A stretch of DNA of 64,000 nucleotides from Marchantia polymorpha subsp. ruderalis (Eukaryota > Streptophyta > Marchantiopsida > Marchantiales > Marchantiaceae): assembly GCA_037833965.1 (NCBI GenBank), contig AP031356.1, positions 14,220,501 to 14,284,500 on the forward strand, written 5' to 3'. Shown one piece after another: positions 1 through 12,514 of this stretch. A program made the translations under genes and the position numbers. Numbering within the stretch: the first letter of the stretch is position 1; every line of letters starts with the position of its first letter. The notes below the pieces were generated by a model that did not search any database, was not told the DNA's origin, and saw only the letters and a program-made list of their open reading frames with translations.

Positions 1-2444
1 CCAAAACCGAGCAAGATACAGTTACGAAAGTTCAGAAAAGAGGAAGACATTAATACCGTGCTCGGCTTTCTCCTTTCCAGACAAATCGGCCGTTCTTCTG
101 TGCAAATCGTTTCCATCAACAACTCGGGATTGTGTCAGCTGCTTAACTGACTTCACATCCTCTAGTCAGGATGTTGTCATGCGATTACTTACAGTGCTTT
201 GTGCTTCAGCTTTCCAAGTTGTAAACTTCGACGTCTGGCGACATCCACTTTCCAGAGCTTGTAGAAACCATCTGAATTATCTTTCTCACAAGTAAGCTTG
301 TCGAATCCAACCTTCAATCCAATGCAAAGAAATTATTGGATACTACCCACTGTAGACAGATTTCCTCAGGAGATTCCATTTATATCCAACGAACCGCTTC
401 TTCATTGTCAACATCCTGAATCAAACATATGCAGCAAGCATTTCATATCATTTGGCAACACACCCTCGTGGTAGAAATTTTATAATTTTATCACGTCTAT
501 CTAACCTCCTGACTGCGTGACACATATCTTAAGATTATTATTCTCTCCTCGCGTAACCTACCTGACAGCATGTTCGCTATTTCAAAGCCATAGGTAGACA
601 ATGGTTCATACTTTGTTTCGTTTTTTCCTTGTCATGTTACGATGAAATGGAAGCCCATATTATTACCACCGGGGGTAAGTCCCTCAGTCAATATATCACG
701 GCAGGTAATAATACAGATCATAGGTTATGATTCGGAAATACGGACGAAATTTGGGAAAAATACTCAAACTAAAGGGACCTACAACCCTCGTGATGTCAAC
801 CTTCAAGACAAAGAAACGCTTTAACACCACTGTCCATCTTGGTAAGTTCGAAAGCTTGTCAACACACGGTTATCATGTAACTATAAAGAGCATTTCCAGC
901 TGGAATAAAACTAGTCGAGCGTAATGACACTGCTAACTAAATGCCACTCTGCTTCAGTCAATATACACAATTGTTCTGACCCTGAATTTCCTCCGCTTTT
1001 TCACTACCTTCCCAAACAGATCAAAATGCTGTCAAAACTCTGCGACTTTTTAACCAAAGAAGCATGACAACCTGCTATCTATCCCTACAACTCAAGCTCA
1101 AGTGAGTGCAATCACTGAATGAGCTGAAAGATCACATTTAAGAAATAACAGACCTCATACAATATAATCTACAGATCTCAACGACTCCAGTCCTAAAAAA
1201 GGACAGCCAATGTCCTAAAAAGTTTCAATTGATATCCGCACTAACTAAGAACAATGGCCCTCTGAAGCGATTTTTGAAACATCACCAATTACATAACCCA
1301 GACTCTAACGCAATAATGAACTCAATAGAATCGATTATATAGCACAAGCCTCTTTCAGCTAGCAAAACTTGGAGAACTGTGACATTTGATGTCCATGCTG
1401 GGATTCCATGATGGAGTTAAGACAGAAACACTCAATATTAGATACTGAGTTCCCTGCAAACACGAACGGATATTTTAACGGTACAACCCAGGTAACGACC
1501 AGTCTAGAATCCATAGACAAAAACATAATTCGTGCACAATAATAAGAAACCTTCCGATCATAAACGAAGTGGGATTCGTTGAGGCAAAAGCTTGTCGATA
1601 TCTCAATGAACATTCAGACGTTTGGTAATATTTAAAAAAATGCACAACAAAAGTTTCGCAGAAAATCAGAAGCACATGACGTACATATAATAAAGTTCTC
1701 AAAACAATGGCAGGGGAAAAAAACAAAACTACTGGCCAAAAGAAAAAATTTCATAGGAAAATTTTGGCAGACGCCGTTAGCCAAAGAGAAGGTTGAAGGG
1801 TATCTTAAAAGCCACAACTCGTCTACCTTCACATTGGATGGGACACGACAACACGAAAAATTTCGTAATAATTAGAGAACAAATTATAGATGATAAAGAA
1901 TACAAGCTTAAAAGAGGAGGACTACTCTGCTAGTGATGCCAACACCTGGTGTTACCTGTGTCTCGCTTATCTAAACTCATCGTTTGACGTGAGATAGGAG
2001 TTAGATCTTATGGTAAGTGATAATCATCAATTTTCGTAAGAGTAAATGCTGTCTATGGATTTCCGCTAATACTCGCAGTATACCTGTGTTAACAACTTCT
2101 CCATGAGGAAAGAGCAAAAAGGATACTGGACGTTGCTTTCGACCTCAGCATCTTGTACGCGATGTACACGATACGCACAACTCTCATCAAGCTCCTAGAT
2201 TGACCACAAGTGCCATTCATTTCAATGGAAGGTTCGTCCCAGGGCTGATGACTGGGAAGTATATGATCTACAAATCATCTTTCGTGATTGCCCAGTTAGT
2301 CGACTACATTACTCATTAGTCTTGAAAAAGCAAGACCAGTATACGCCTGGTTGGTATACATACAACTAGGCTTTTCGAAGTCCTTAATCCCCTAAAAGTG
2401 TAGAAGAGCAATTCATAAATCGTGACTCGCAGAAGAAACGACAA
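1..2444. other. No recognisable gene; 3' flank of the carrier gene
   Basis: I find no convincing coding region here. Open frames are short (up to about 84 codons), overlap each other on both strands and show no recognisable domain. Composition is intermediate between the AT-rich deserts and the exons, so part of it may be the 3' untranslated region of the minus-strand carrier gene that ends at 2445. No clear poly(A) site, RNA gene or transposon end is visible. Confidence 0.4.
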
Positions 2445-4488
2445 TTACTTTTCTTGTGGTCTGGTCGTGACACTAACATCATGCTTCGAAGGTGGACGAG
2501 CTTCCGTACCGGCGGGTCCAGACCACCGCAGAATATGCTTCAATTCATCATACAAAACCAGGATAAGGGCGGCACCAGTGCCCCTCACCATGTTCGTAAC
2601 CGCTCCCTTGTAGAAGGCCAACGCACCTTCCTGCCTGTAAATCTTCTTCCAGCAATCCAAAGTGTTGTAATACATTTTCGATTCGAGCCCTGACTGCATC
2701 ATCATCCGCCGCCGAACAGTGTCCAGAGGATACGAGATAAGACCCGCCGAGGTTGTAATACCCTGTGCAACAGCCCATCTTTTCCAGAAGGGAATGTGTT
2801 CCGCATCTTTGGATAGGAAGTCTTTGGCAGTGTCAAAGCCACCAAAGTAAATGGATCGATGAACGACCATGCCTTGGACGGACGCTGGAAACCCACGGTA
2901 GACCCCTCGAAGGCCATCTTTATGATAGATCGTCCTCAAAAAGTGACTAATGCCTCGGAACTGACGGGCATCTCGACGCCCAATATCAGCTGCCAATCGA
3001 GTATGGGCGATATCGAGGGGATATACAAACACAAGACTTGTACACCCAGCCATTGCACCCGCTAAAAAATTCGCGGGAGCTCGAGCTAACGGGGCATTTT
3101 CGTCTTCAACATCCCTGTCTTCAATAAGCATGGCCCTGTAAAAGTCCTGCACACCACATGATAGCAGATTTAGTAGGAGTATTCATCTTGGCTCCAACAT
3201 CATCCACATCCCCTGGACGGTAAAGTTAAGCAACGGAAAACGTGCGAGGCAAAATAAACATATATCTCTCGTGGCAACAAATTATCAGCCATGGCAGGTA
3301 TGGTTCCTCATGAATATAACGGTGCAAAACTTCTGTTTCTGAGACTTCTCTCAGCTCCTTAGAAAACTGGAAAGGAAAGGTTAACCATAGCTAGTTCAGA
3401 GTAAAATGATGACGGACGGAGTAGCTGCAAACTGATGCCAAAAATTCAAGCACAGCAAATCCATAGTTCAGAAACAGGAACATCATCCGCTGCTAGCTGA
3501 ACGCAAGCTACAGAAACAAGTGGAAAATTGAACGAACAAACCATCCAACCAACCGTGGACGTCGTGATGGAACATGCATGTAGATGCGGATTAGTCCTAA
3601 AAATCCAAGGCAAATGAACTACGATCTCGCTGGTTCAATAATCAGAAACCATGACAAAAGAAGTTCAATTCTCGAGTTTCCATTCTCTCCGATAAAATAA
3701 ACTTTACATATCGAATACATATAAAAATTAAATAGAAAATGGAAATCAAGCTGTCCTCTCAGTTTGAAGCTCTTGATACACAAATATTTAAATAGAGCAG
3801 ACGTCCTCGAAAGATATATACCAAAAAACCCATGTCCATTTCAGCATTCGGCTTAGCTTTGTAAAAGTAGTATCAACGTAAAACCAAGTGCTTTGGATAA
3901 GCTATAAACAAAATACTAAATTTATGAGTCAGATGTATTGTGGTCAATTTTCCTCAGAAAAACACGCACAAATTGATATATGAATAGAGACAGATGTACA
4001 CGAGATTTCTGAAAACAAAAATCTTGAGAAGAGAGTTTCCAGAAGATCACCTTCATAGCAAAATTGATGGCAAGGGACGGGTAGTAGCGCATGACACTGC
4101 TACCGTTGCCTCGCCACAACGAAAGGAAACCCTCGTCTCTAGCCACTCGGACAATACAATCTACGAGGCCCTTGTATCGAACATGTTTGCCATTTTGTAT
4201 CACAAAATTGCTGTCCTGTGTCTGGAGAAGAAGCTTGGCTCTCTCTACAGGAGCCACGATCGTGTGCGCCACTCCTCCTAACAGAGTCCCGGCAATCATG
4301 TCCTTGGGCAGGCTCTTCCATGCTTCCAGTCTCCTCTCCTGATGTATAACTTCTACGTGTTCCTGAACTGCAGCAACTTCTTCTTTCCCACTGGCAGCAC
4401 CCGCACCTCCGACAGTAGTCCGACTCAAAATACTCAAATCCGCAGAGGCAGATGCCACGAGCTCCGCCGGCAACGAGTTCATTCTCAT
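2445..4488 (-). CDS. PM-ANT1: Plasma-membrane-type ADP/ATP carrier (mitochondrial carrier family)
   Basis: Two coding exons, 4488-4051 and 3146-2445, joined in phase 0 across a 904-bp intron (3147-4050) with GT donor and CAG acceptor, give about 379 residues. Three mitochondrial-carrier repeats are visible: PVERAK near residues 80-85, PLDIAHTR 189-196 and PLDTVRRR 286-293. RRRMMM at 291-296 is the signature of ADP/ATP carriers. The protein matches the Arabidopsis At5g56450 type (PM-ANT1) closely, including the exon-junction region and the TSAGL, STLDCWKKIYR-like and LYDE segments. PM-ANT1 is known as a plasma-membrane ATP transporter linked to anther development, so ATP export at the cell surface is the likely role. 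I chose the ATG at 4486-4488; the frame continues upstream only with a TTG. About 55 residues precede the first carrier helix, more than in the Arabidopsis protein. A mitochondrial or ER carrier is the alternative. Confidence 0.9.
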
Positions 4489-4956
4489 TTCTTCCAACCT
4501 TCTTCATGGTTGCTGAAACGTCCAATTTCCTCTCCTCTTCTCTTCCTCTCCCATTCCCCAAGATCCTTCAATTCCCTCAAAAATCAAGCAATGCCCCTGC
4601 CTCCCCTCCCGGAAAGATCGAGGGCCACTCCACAACAGCAAAACAATCAACGACGACACGCAGAAAATAAACAGAACAAAAACGCCACCACCACCTCGAA
4701 AGACCACTCCACCGCGTCCAAATCACCTCCCTTCGCAGCTCAGACGGCACGCGATCGGTCTACGACGACGGCTGCTCCATTGACTCGCAAACGCGATCGC
4801 GATTGCCAGCCCTAGCGAGGAATTCTGAGCCACGAATTCTCCTCTGACGCGCGAGAGAGCAACACAGAGCGAGCGTGCGAGAGAGCAGAAGGAACTCGCA
4901 CAGAGAAAGGGAGGAGAGGGTGACAGATCCGCGAGCCTTCCCCTTGTTATGAATGA

Positions 4957-4977
4957 GCGCCCGGCGCCCGGCGCCCG
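4957..4977. repeat. GCGCCCG heptamer, three perfect tandem copies
   Basis: Three exact consecutive copies of GCGCCCG start at 4957, 4964 and 4971. They lie about 470 bp upstream of the carrier start codon, next to the CATGCATG motif. Confidence 0.85.
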
Positions 4978-4982
4978 GCCCC

Positions 4983-5020
4983 CATGCATGTTGTGTGCAT
5001 ATGCCATGCAGGCATGCCTG
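4983..5020. promoter_or_regulatory. RY-type CATGCATG and nearby palindromes
   Basis: CATGCATG at 4983-4990 is the RY element bound by plant B3-domain factors of the ABI3/FUS3 type (established knowledge). The perfect 12-bp palindrome CAGGCATGCCTG follows at 5009-5020. Regulation of the carrier gene by such factors is only inferred. Confidence 0.35.
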
Positions 5021-5600
5021 GATGGATGTCCCGCTGAGCAGGCAGACGTTATTTTAGGCCGCCCCACGTCAGAGCCCTGCGGGCTGCGGGCTGGCTCGAT
5101 TCGCTAAATTAACTGCCATCATTTCTGGCCGTCGCCGGTCGCAGGCGCTCCGATTCGGCGGTCGCCCTCGCCATCCGCCAAATTAGCCTCGGTGGCTGCT
5201 TCGAAGATCTGGTCGGGACCTCCAAGTCGCCATCGCGACCGCCGGTCCGCGTCCAGGCCCCACTTCCTTCCTCGCCGTATCGCCTCGCCCTACTCGGTAT
5301 ACCTCCGCTTCAGATGATTCGCACCTGCCTCCCTCCATGCCAGGTCACCAAATTCTCGTCCGCCACTCCGAACCACATCCACTGAACCAAAACTACTGTC
5401 GGGCCTGCCACACGGTGGCCCTTCGCACGTCGGATTCCTCAACGTACGGCTAATATTCACCTCACGCCGATCCTCTCTTCGACTGCGTAATGCGATCCTC
5501 GCGAACCCGGCGTAGAGCCTACCGAGTTGGACGTGAGACCTCATTATTGCGCATGTTGGGACGAAACGGTACGGTGGGTACCATCTTGACTACGGCCGAA

Positions 5601-8600
5601 CCGGGCCAACATACCTGACCGGGACAGGGCTCGAACTTTTGGTAGGTCATACGTACCGAGACGTGTAGGTGTAGTTCGCCGAGGTCAAAGGTCCGTGGGG
5701 TTTAGTACTCCGGTACCTCGGTTGCAACCGTTAATGCCGAATAAATCTCCTAGATTTTATCCCTTTGCAGGACATATTCGACCTCATGTGACCGTTAACA
5801 AAATTGGAAGGCCCTTCGTGAATATCACAATGTAATTTTTAATTGCTTTCCCAAATTCACGTTCAAAGATTATTGCTTTGAATTTGCGAACTTCTGCCAC
5901 AGCTTAGCAATACTTGTCATGAAATTTCTGAAAATTTGAATTAAAAACGTAACTTAGATTTGTTAGATTTTTTGGGTTTTAACAAAAAAATTTGAATTTT
6001 TATATTTTATGAATTAATTTTTCATACAAACGTGCTTCTTCATTCTCTTAGAAGCTATGATAAATGAACCTAAATGCATCCAAAAAAGTTGACGACACAA
6101 AGAATATTTAAGTGGAATTTTAACAAAAATAACAATTCTTACAAAGTATCACATTTTAATCCTATGCTTTTTAGATATTTTCTAATCTTAACATAAAAAC
6201 TAAATTTCATACAGAGTGAAAAACAATCATGCAATGAAAAATTTAGTAATTTTCAAGATGAAAAAATTTTCTAAGATAATTAATTTTCATGACACATACT
6301 TTCAAAATAAAGATACCCACAAAATATTTATTTTTTTAAAAAAAGATTAACTATACAATTTAATTTTTTTGGATTTTATGCGATAAAATTAAATGATATA
6401 TCTTTATTACAAAATGTATTTTTATTTTATTTTTCAAAATTATTAATCATAATCTCATTTGATTACATTTACTTAGTATCATTTCATCCGATATAAATGA
6501 AATTTTTGAAGTGACACATGACTCACTTCAAATAAAAAATAATGCGAATCAGACCAGTAATATCTTGACTAGCTTGAAATTTGGGAAAAAAAATGAGGAT
6601 GGCAGAAATTGTGAATTATGTTCAAACTTAACACGCTGTAAAGAAAAGTTTACAATACTATTCTTGTACATATTTTTATGTAGACACGTAATAAATAAAT
6701 GCTGGCTTGATATGAGCTTTGATATGTTTCTACAAATCTGGCAAAAGGACACCAAAGTTTTGGCATCTAATAATATTTGTAATCCACAACATGGTCTCCA
6801 ACCTTGAGGGCTTCCCAAACTTGTCTTCACATACGAGAGATACGTAGGCTAGATCTTCATACATATTTATACCTGATTATCAAAACCTCTATTCAAGTAC
6901 GTATTTGTTATTCTTTCAGTTTGTCTCCTGATCGACAGACAATTGCGCAAAAGAGGTTTCCGTAACTATTTCTATATAATGATGCTGCAAGTAAAAACTT
7001 TGACTTTTCACTGAATTTCTGTTTTGGGGACGACTTTAAAATACAGCTTTTTTTCAGAGTATAAATTTAAAGTATAACTGTTAAGTTACGTAAGAAGTCC
7101 TTTGGACCTTGGAACTCGAAGTATTTCCAAGTAAAGGCAGGCCTCTCTAAACATGCAGATATATGGTTGTTTTCTTAACTTGCACACATCGAACAAGTCG
7201 GAGAGAAAGTGAAAATATACGAAGTACTTACATGTGTGTCTCGGATGCTTGACTCACTTTCCACACATGCATCCACTTCAACAGAATCATCAGATTCTCT
7301 TCATACATCCATTTACTCTAATACACCTCAATCTTAATTTGGAACCCTCTATCATTTGTCACTATGAAAGAAAGACATATCTCTGGGCACAGTGAATTCT
7401 ACTTTGAAGTACTATTTTGAAAATTGGATGAAAATTCACCTAGGTACGTAAGCAGTTGATTCCGGAACTTTTTTTTTATCCTCATCTTCAAGAGATAAAT
7501 GGAAATTTATGAAAATCCAGCACAAGATCTTAACTACCTCAACATAGGAAACAAATGTAGAGAATAACATCTTCATCTTACACATATGTACAATTGGAGT
7601 TGTACCTTGGTTAGTGTGAGAGATGTGTTGTTGCAAAAAAAACATAGTAAAACTGATGTTTTTATATGGTTTTAACAGGTTTGTGATAAAAATATCATAA
7701 AATATATGCCAAAAGAATTTGTTTAAAAATATTTACGTATTTCAATATTTCATTCCAGTTGCTTTCAAATGTAAAGTCATTTTCATCCAACTTTCAGTTC
7801 TAAAATTTGTTATAGATTATTATTTTTAAGAAAAATCTATGATTTGGATTCAAACTTATAGAACAAGACATCGAAGTAAACATGACGATAAGTCTACCTT
7901 TTGAGTCTGTAGTCAAAATTTTAGCTATCAGGTTTGAAATATATTGAGTTGAAACTTTAATTTAACCGGAAGAATATATATACCGTTTTATCTGTACATC
8001 TCAAATACCTTATCAGAATTTTTGTATTAATTGACCCACATGTTTATGTCTAACTAGAACTCACCACTATAAAGTGGCAATTCATTCAATTGCACTTTAT
8101 TGCGGTGAATATTGATAAAGTATAGAAGAATTAAATATTTTTCAGAAAATGAAGATTTAGAAAAATTTAAAAATCATGTTTGCAAACATTTTATGAAATG
8201 CACTCACTCATTGACATTTAGTTATTAAATATATATCAAATTTAATTATATTTTGTAACATATACAAACTAATTTGTCAAATAAACCATGAGTTACAAAT
8301 CAATAAACATCAATTTAGATATAAAAAAGTGATTACATTTCAATGAAAGAACAATTTTTTAAACATTGATATTTATCTTTTATCTTTTACTAAAAATATA
8401 TTGAGAATAAATTTCCTCATAACAATGATAGGTTAAAAATCACATATTGAAGCTAAAATAATTAGCAAGTTCAAATACATAATATCAAAATAAAAGAGTT
8501 CTATATATAAGACTTCAAATTTCTTTGTAAAGATCATTTCAGAATATAATGATTTCAATTAAAAGTTCATCAACTGTTGCAGTTGTAATTATATCAACGA

Positions 8601-10100
8601 AGATAACTTAATCAATTCAAAACATAAATTGTTAAAAATCGATGCAAAAAAAACATAGGAAGATGGACACAAATAAATAGTGAATTAATAGACATGAAAA
8701 GATAGAGTTATAATCTATCCATGTCCTCTGTAAGATTTGTTTTCATCATATAAGCTTTTTCGTGAGAGGAGAAAAGAGAAAATCCTCTCTGCTCTAATTT
8801 CTAATATGAGCACTTTTTATAGCTGATGAAATTGCTCGAAACTAATCAACACTATGGTACTCTAATGTGAATCCAGCAGTGAGTTCTTCACAATTTTATA
8901 ATTGATCATCATGACAAAAAATATTCATGTTATACCATTCGATTCGCGGATGATACGTGCTTATCATCATTCACAAAACGATAAGTTTTGATCCAATGAT
9001 AGAATATTTCAGGTGAGGTGATACATATTTCACATTAAGCCTAGTACCACTCCATCCCAAGGCTTCGTACCCTTACGACTTGATAGGGTTTTTCCGTATT
9101 TTTGGCTATCTTAATCATCCTTATAAACATCAATTTATAATAATGGATCCTACCAAAGCAAGATACACAAGGAATGTAGTCATTTCCGGAAAGTCTGCCC
9201 ATAATATAGACGAGACCCACATGTTACTCCGAATATTCCACTCTATATGAGTCGCCTATGACATCTTATCTAAACATAATAAAACTTATGTCACATCAGC
9301 TTGAGTAATCTGATGCTTCAAAGGCATGTTAGTTTTTCCAATATATCATTCTCTAACAGTTTACATATGCACATGAGAATCCAGCAATAGTGCACAAAAA
9401 TAGAGATCAACAAAATAAAATAACTGCCAGATGTGATTAAGATATATATAGATGCTGAGTGGGATCCTTCGCTGCTTAGATCTCAATCTAAGCAACAAAA
9501 GATAGGCCCGTCTAAGGTAAGGCCTACTCTGGATTCTTTGTGTGTACCCTGTAGCTTTGTTTTAAGCAGTGCCTATATATAAAATCTGTTTTTTTCTGGA
9601 GCACAATGAACTGAAAAATAAGACAAGTTTTTAGAAAAAAAAAAACTGCAGAGATCTGAAAATTTAAGGATCCAACTACTTTTTAATACTAAGGGGAACG
9701 TTTCCCCTTTAGGTTTTTCCTGCACCAGTATTAGTTTTATGTGAATAGTTTTCACAAACTATCCCGTAGATAATGCGTGGACTGAGTTTAATAAAAGGGA
9801 ACACTGTTTCATCACAGGAGAGCTTCGTTCCTAGTTTCATTCCAATGATGACCCTTGCGAATTTTTTCTCTTAGTTATGTTTTGTTTTATAATTTATTCA
9901 TTAACGCTTTTAAACATTTTTTTTACCCAAAAAATGTTTCGGAATGATATACCCTCAATTTTTCGGGATGCCTTTTCGGGATACTTTAAACGTTTCTCCT
10001 GTTACATTAAAGAAAAACTGCTTTCTCCTTGTTGTCGCACTGGTTGAACCTTAATTTCAAATATCATTTGACCCTTCTTATATTTCTAGTTTTCTTGGCA
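5601..10100. other. AT-rich intergenic stretch without genes
   Basis: After about 5.75 kb the sequence becomes strongly AT-rich, with many A and T runs and only short random open frames. No protein domain, RNA gene or complete transposon is recognisable. Around 8.7-9.5 kb the composition is more balanced and a 9-bp hairpin occurs (9473-9494), which might be an old, unrecognised repeat. Confidence 0.5.
9473..9494. other. Perfect 9-bp hairpin with four-base loop
   Basis: TGCTTAGAT (9473-9481) and ATCTAAGCA (9486-9494) are exact reverse complements separated by CTCA. No adjoining gene is evident. Confidence 0.5.
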
Positions 10101-11640
10101 CTTGATCGTATTTGTGATAGGGCGTCTTAGCCCATTGAGCTGCATGGCCTATCCAGTCCAACAACCTACAAAACATTATACGTAATTGCCGTAGAGAATT
10201 ATGTGTCAGTTAAGAAATGCCGTATTAACCATGCACTGCTAGTCAAGGAGCAGATATGAAAATCCGCGCAATCTGCTAAAGTGACGGTCTTATATGTAAA
10301 AATAGAAATCTTTGCGGGAATCCATTGTCACTCCACCATGCCCTCGAAACTTTCCGCACTTTGCAAGTCTGGGATGTAAATCGCAAGACAAGACAGTTTT
10401 CTTCTAGCAAAAATGGCATTCATAGATCAAGATGAGGATGTGGGCACCTTTGGTCACAATAAACTGTAACCTTGTCCACCCCTCTTCTAGTTTGTCGAGC
10501 AAGACTCTCGGGACTCGGGGTACTGTATTAAGCACAGTCGACTTCAGTTGTCACCTCGACCAAAGGAAAGTCATAACGAAGAATGCGAAACCTGACGCGC
10601 ACTGAGCACAATGACATGTCACAGCGTCGGTCGGATCGGACGAGTTCTCGCTGAGCTCGCCACGATTTTTCTCGCTCAATCCATGTGTTTCATGCGTGGT
10701 ATAGTTAGAGTCACCAACAACATCTCCGCAGAGTCTGCACTCTGCACCCTCGTGATAAGTCAACTGAGAGACTGCCGGTGACTGGGACGGGAATGTCTAA
10801 TGATTAGTCTACTCGGGAAAGTTCAACTTGTGTGTCGCGGTAATTCAGTATCTCCGAATGCCCAAATCAAGCCAAGACAGAACTGTACCGCATGTGGCAG
10901 AAGGACCAGAAACGTGTGTGCAGCGTGTGGTGACTCTTGTCAGATGCAACAATGGTACACCTTCCTTCCTTCCTTCATTCAGTTCACAATGTGCACAAAA
11001 ACATTCCAATTTTACACGTGCACTTATAAATTTAGATCGAAATGTTTGTCCCTCTAATTCCAGGCCGAGACCTTCCGCCGAAACTGGGTTTCCTTCAACC
11101 CCGTCAAACCCAACCCTAGTTACCCGAGGTTTAGACTGGTCCCGGTAGAAAGAACCTTCGCTAGAGAATCCTCCATTCAAGGGGGCGGTCTCGAAGTCAA
11201 AATGTAACGTCTACGACGACGTACCTGGGTCAATGGCGTTGGTTCGAGATACGTACGACGATCGTTCCGTAGGGCTTTCTTACGCTCTTCGGCGGAGGGA
11301 AGATGCGTGCAAGCAAATGACGTGCCTAACCTTCCCTGCCGTCTACAGGCGCACGACTGGGGCTCAAGGGAACTTGTCCGAGTCACATGACCAGATGGTC
11401 CCGGTTGGTGTAAAGAGGCGATCTGAGAATCTAAACTTAGGTCAGATCTCCGTGGTTACACAACCCCTGCGAACAAGATTCCTTGCATGTCACGTACTTC
11501 TCAAATGCTGGTGTCGCGTCGAAGACTTGTGCTGAAGCATGCGCACTTTGAGACTTCTACTTATATTTATAAAACTCGTGAAGTGGGGCCGTTCTCACTA
11601 GTCCCTGTGCACACCACCATACAAAAATGGTCTTATAAAA
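10101..11640. other. Higher-GC island without a recognisable gene
   Basis: Base composition here is more balanced than on either side, as around the real genes, but no frame has a recognisable domain, codon pattern or splice structure. Short frames with scattered cysteines exist on both strands (10551-10763 minus; 10800-11057 plus) and overlap nothing convincing. This may be a decayed gene, a non-coding transcript or old repeat DNA. Confidence 0.3.
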
Positions 11641-11652
11641 GGTATGGATTAA

Positions 11653-11692
11653 ATTATTATTATTTCTATTATTATTATTATTATTATTATTT
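11653..11692. repeat. ATT trinucleotide microsatellite
   Basis: A run of ATT units, broken once by a short TTC-containing interruption near its left end, fills about 40 bp. Confidence 0.85.
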
Positions 11693-12177
11693 TATATTCT
11701 CATTCAACTGAGACTCATCGAATGCTTCATGGTTGCTTCATATTCTTGTTTCCGTTCTAACTCAGGAAATTTCCACCGACCATTTGAAATACAAATTTGC
11801 GCACTATCGAGACGATCACTTTGGATTGTGAGTAGGAAGCCCGTGTGCAACTGGTATCCGCATCATGATGGTATGCTAATGGTACAGTGCTACGAGATGC
11901 AATAGGTGCTAGTTTTTCGGCACTCTCTCGCTTCCACAATTAGGTCCAGATAACATGAAAAGGATTAACAGTGCCGTTGTCTGATCCTCTGGAGCGATAT
12001 TAGGGCTCAATGGATAAGGCTTAGGTTCTTTTGCAAGCCAAGTTGGCAACGTCGCAGAGTCCACTTGAGACATTGATGTACTCGTCTTGTACATTGTTCT
12101 CTGGTTCATTCGAGATATATAATCTCCGTACAAGCTCGCAATAGGGAAGAGACCAACGTGGGTGGAATTCAAAGGCG

Positions 12178-12514
12178 ATCTGAATTAAACAATCTTAATG
12201 AGTATATTATAAAAGTTAACAGTCTGAATGTATATTTTGCTCAATATGATATCTTTTTAAGAATTATATAGTAACTATTTTTCACAAATGAGTCAATATT
12301 CCGGCTATAGAAAAACTGATAGATATATGTAAGAATAAGAACTTCATGTTTCATAATCTGAATTAAATATTTTCCATACGTATATGATACAAGTTAACAG
12401 TCTGAATGTATTTTTCTCAATATGATATCTTTTCAGGAATTATGCAGTAACGATATTTCACGGCTAAAGAAAAATTGATAGATATATGTAAGAAAAAGAA
12501 TATTATGTTTCATA
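12178..12514. repeat. Diverged tandem duplication, about 178-bp unit
   Basis: Two head-to-tail copies begin with ATCTGAATTAAA at 12178 and 12356. Both share GTTAACAGTCTGAATGTAT, CTCAATATGATATCTTTT and TGATAGATATATGTAAGAA in the same order. The second copy is shorter because it lacks part of the segment before the last motif. No coding content is seen. Confidence 0.8.

Larger units (their letters stand above)
4489..5600 (-). promoter_or_regulatory. Upstream/promoter region of the carrier gene
   Basis: This 1.1-kb stretch upstream of the minus-strand carrier start is much richer in G, C and CpG than the DNA beyond 5.7 kb. It holds a triplicated GCGCCCG heptamer (4957-4977), an RY-type CATGCATG (4983-4990) and the palindrome CAGGCATGCCTG (5009-5020). 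I see no clear TATA box. The promoter role is inferred from position and composition only. Confidence 0.45.

Noticed and set aside
642..924. Overlapping 60-65 codon frames near the left edge
   Set aside because: Lengths are expected by chance and no domain or splice context is present.
10551..11057. Short frames on both strands with CxxC-like cysteine spacing, suggesting zinc-finger proteins
   Set aside because: They are 70-85 codons long, have no complete metal-binding pattern of a known family, overlap other random frames and lack splice or promoter context.
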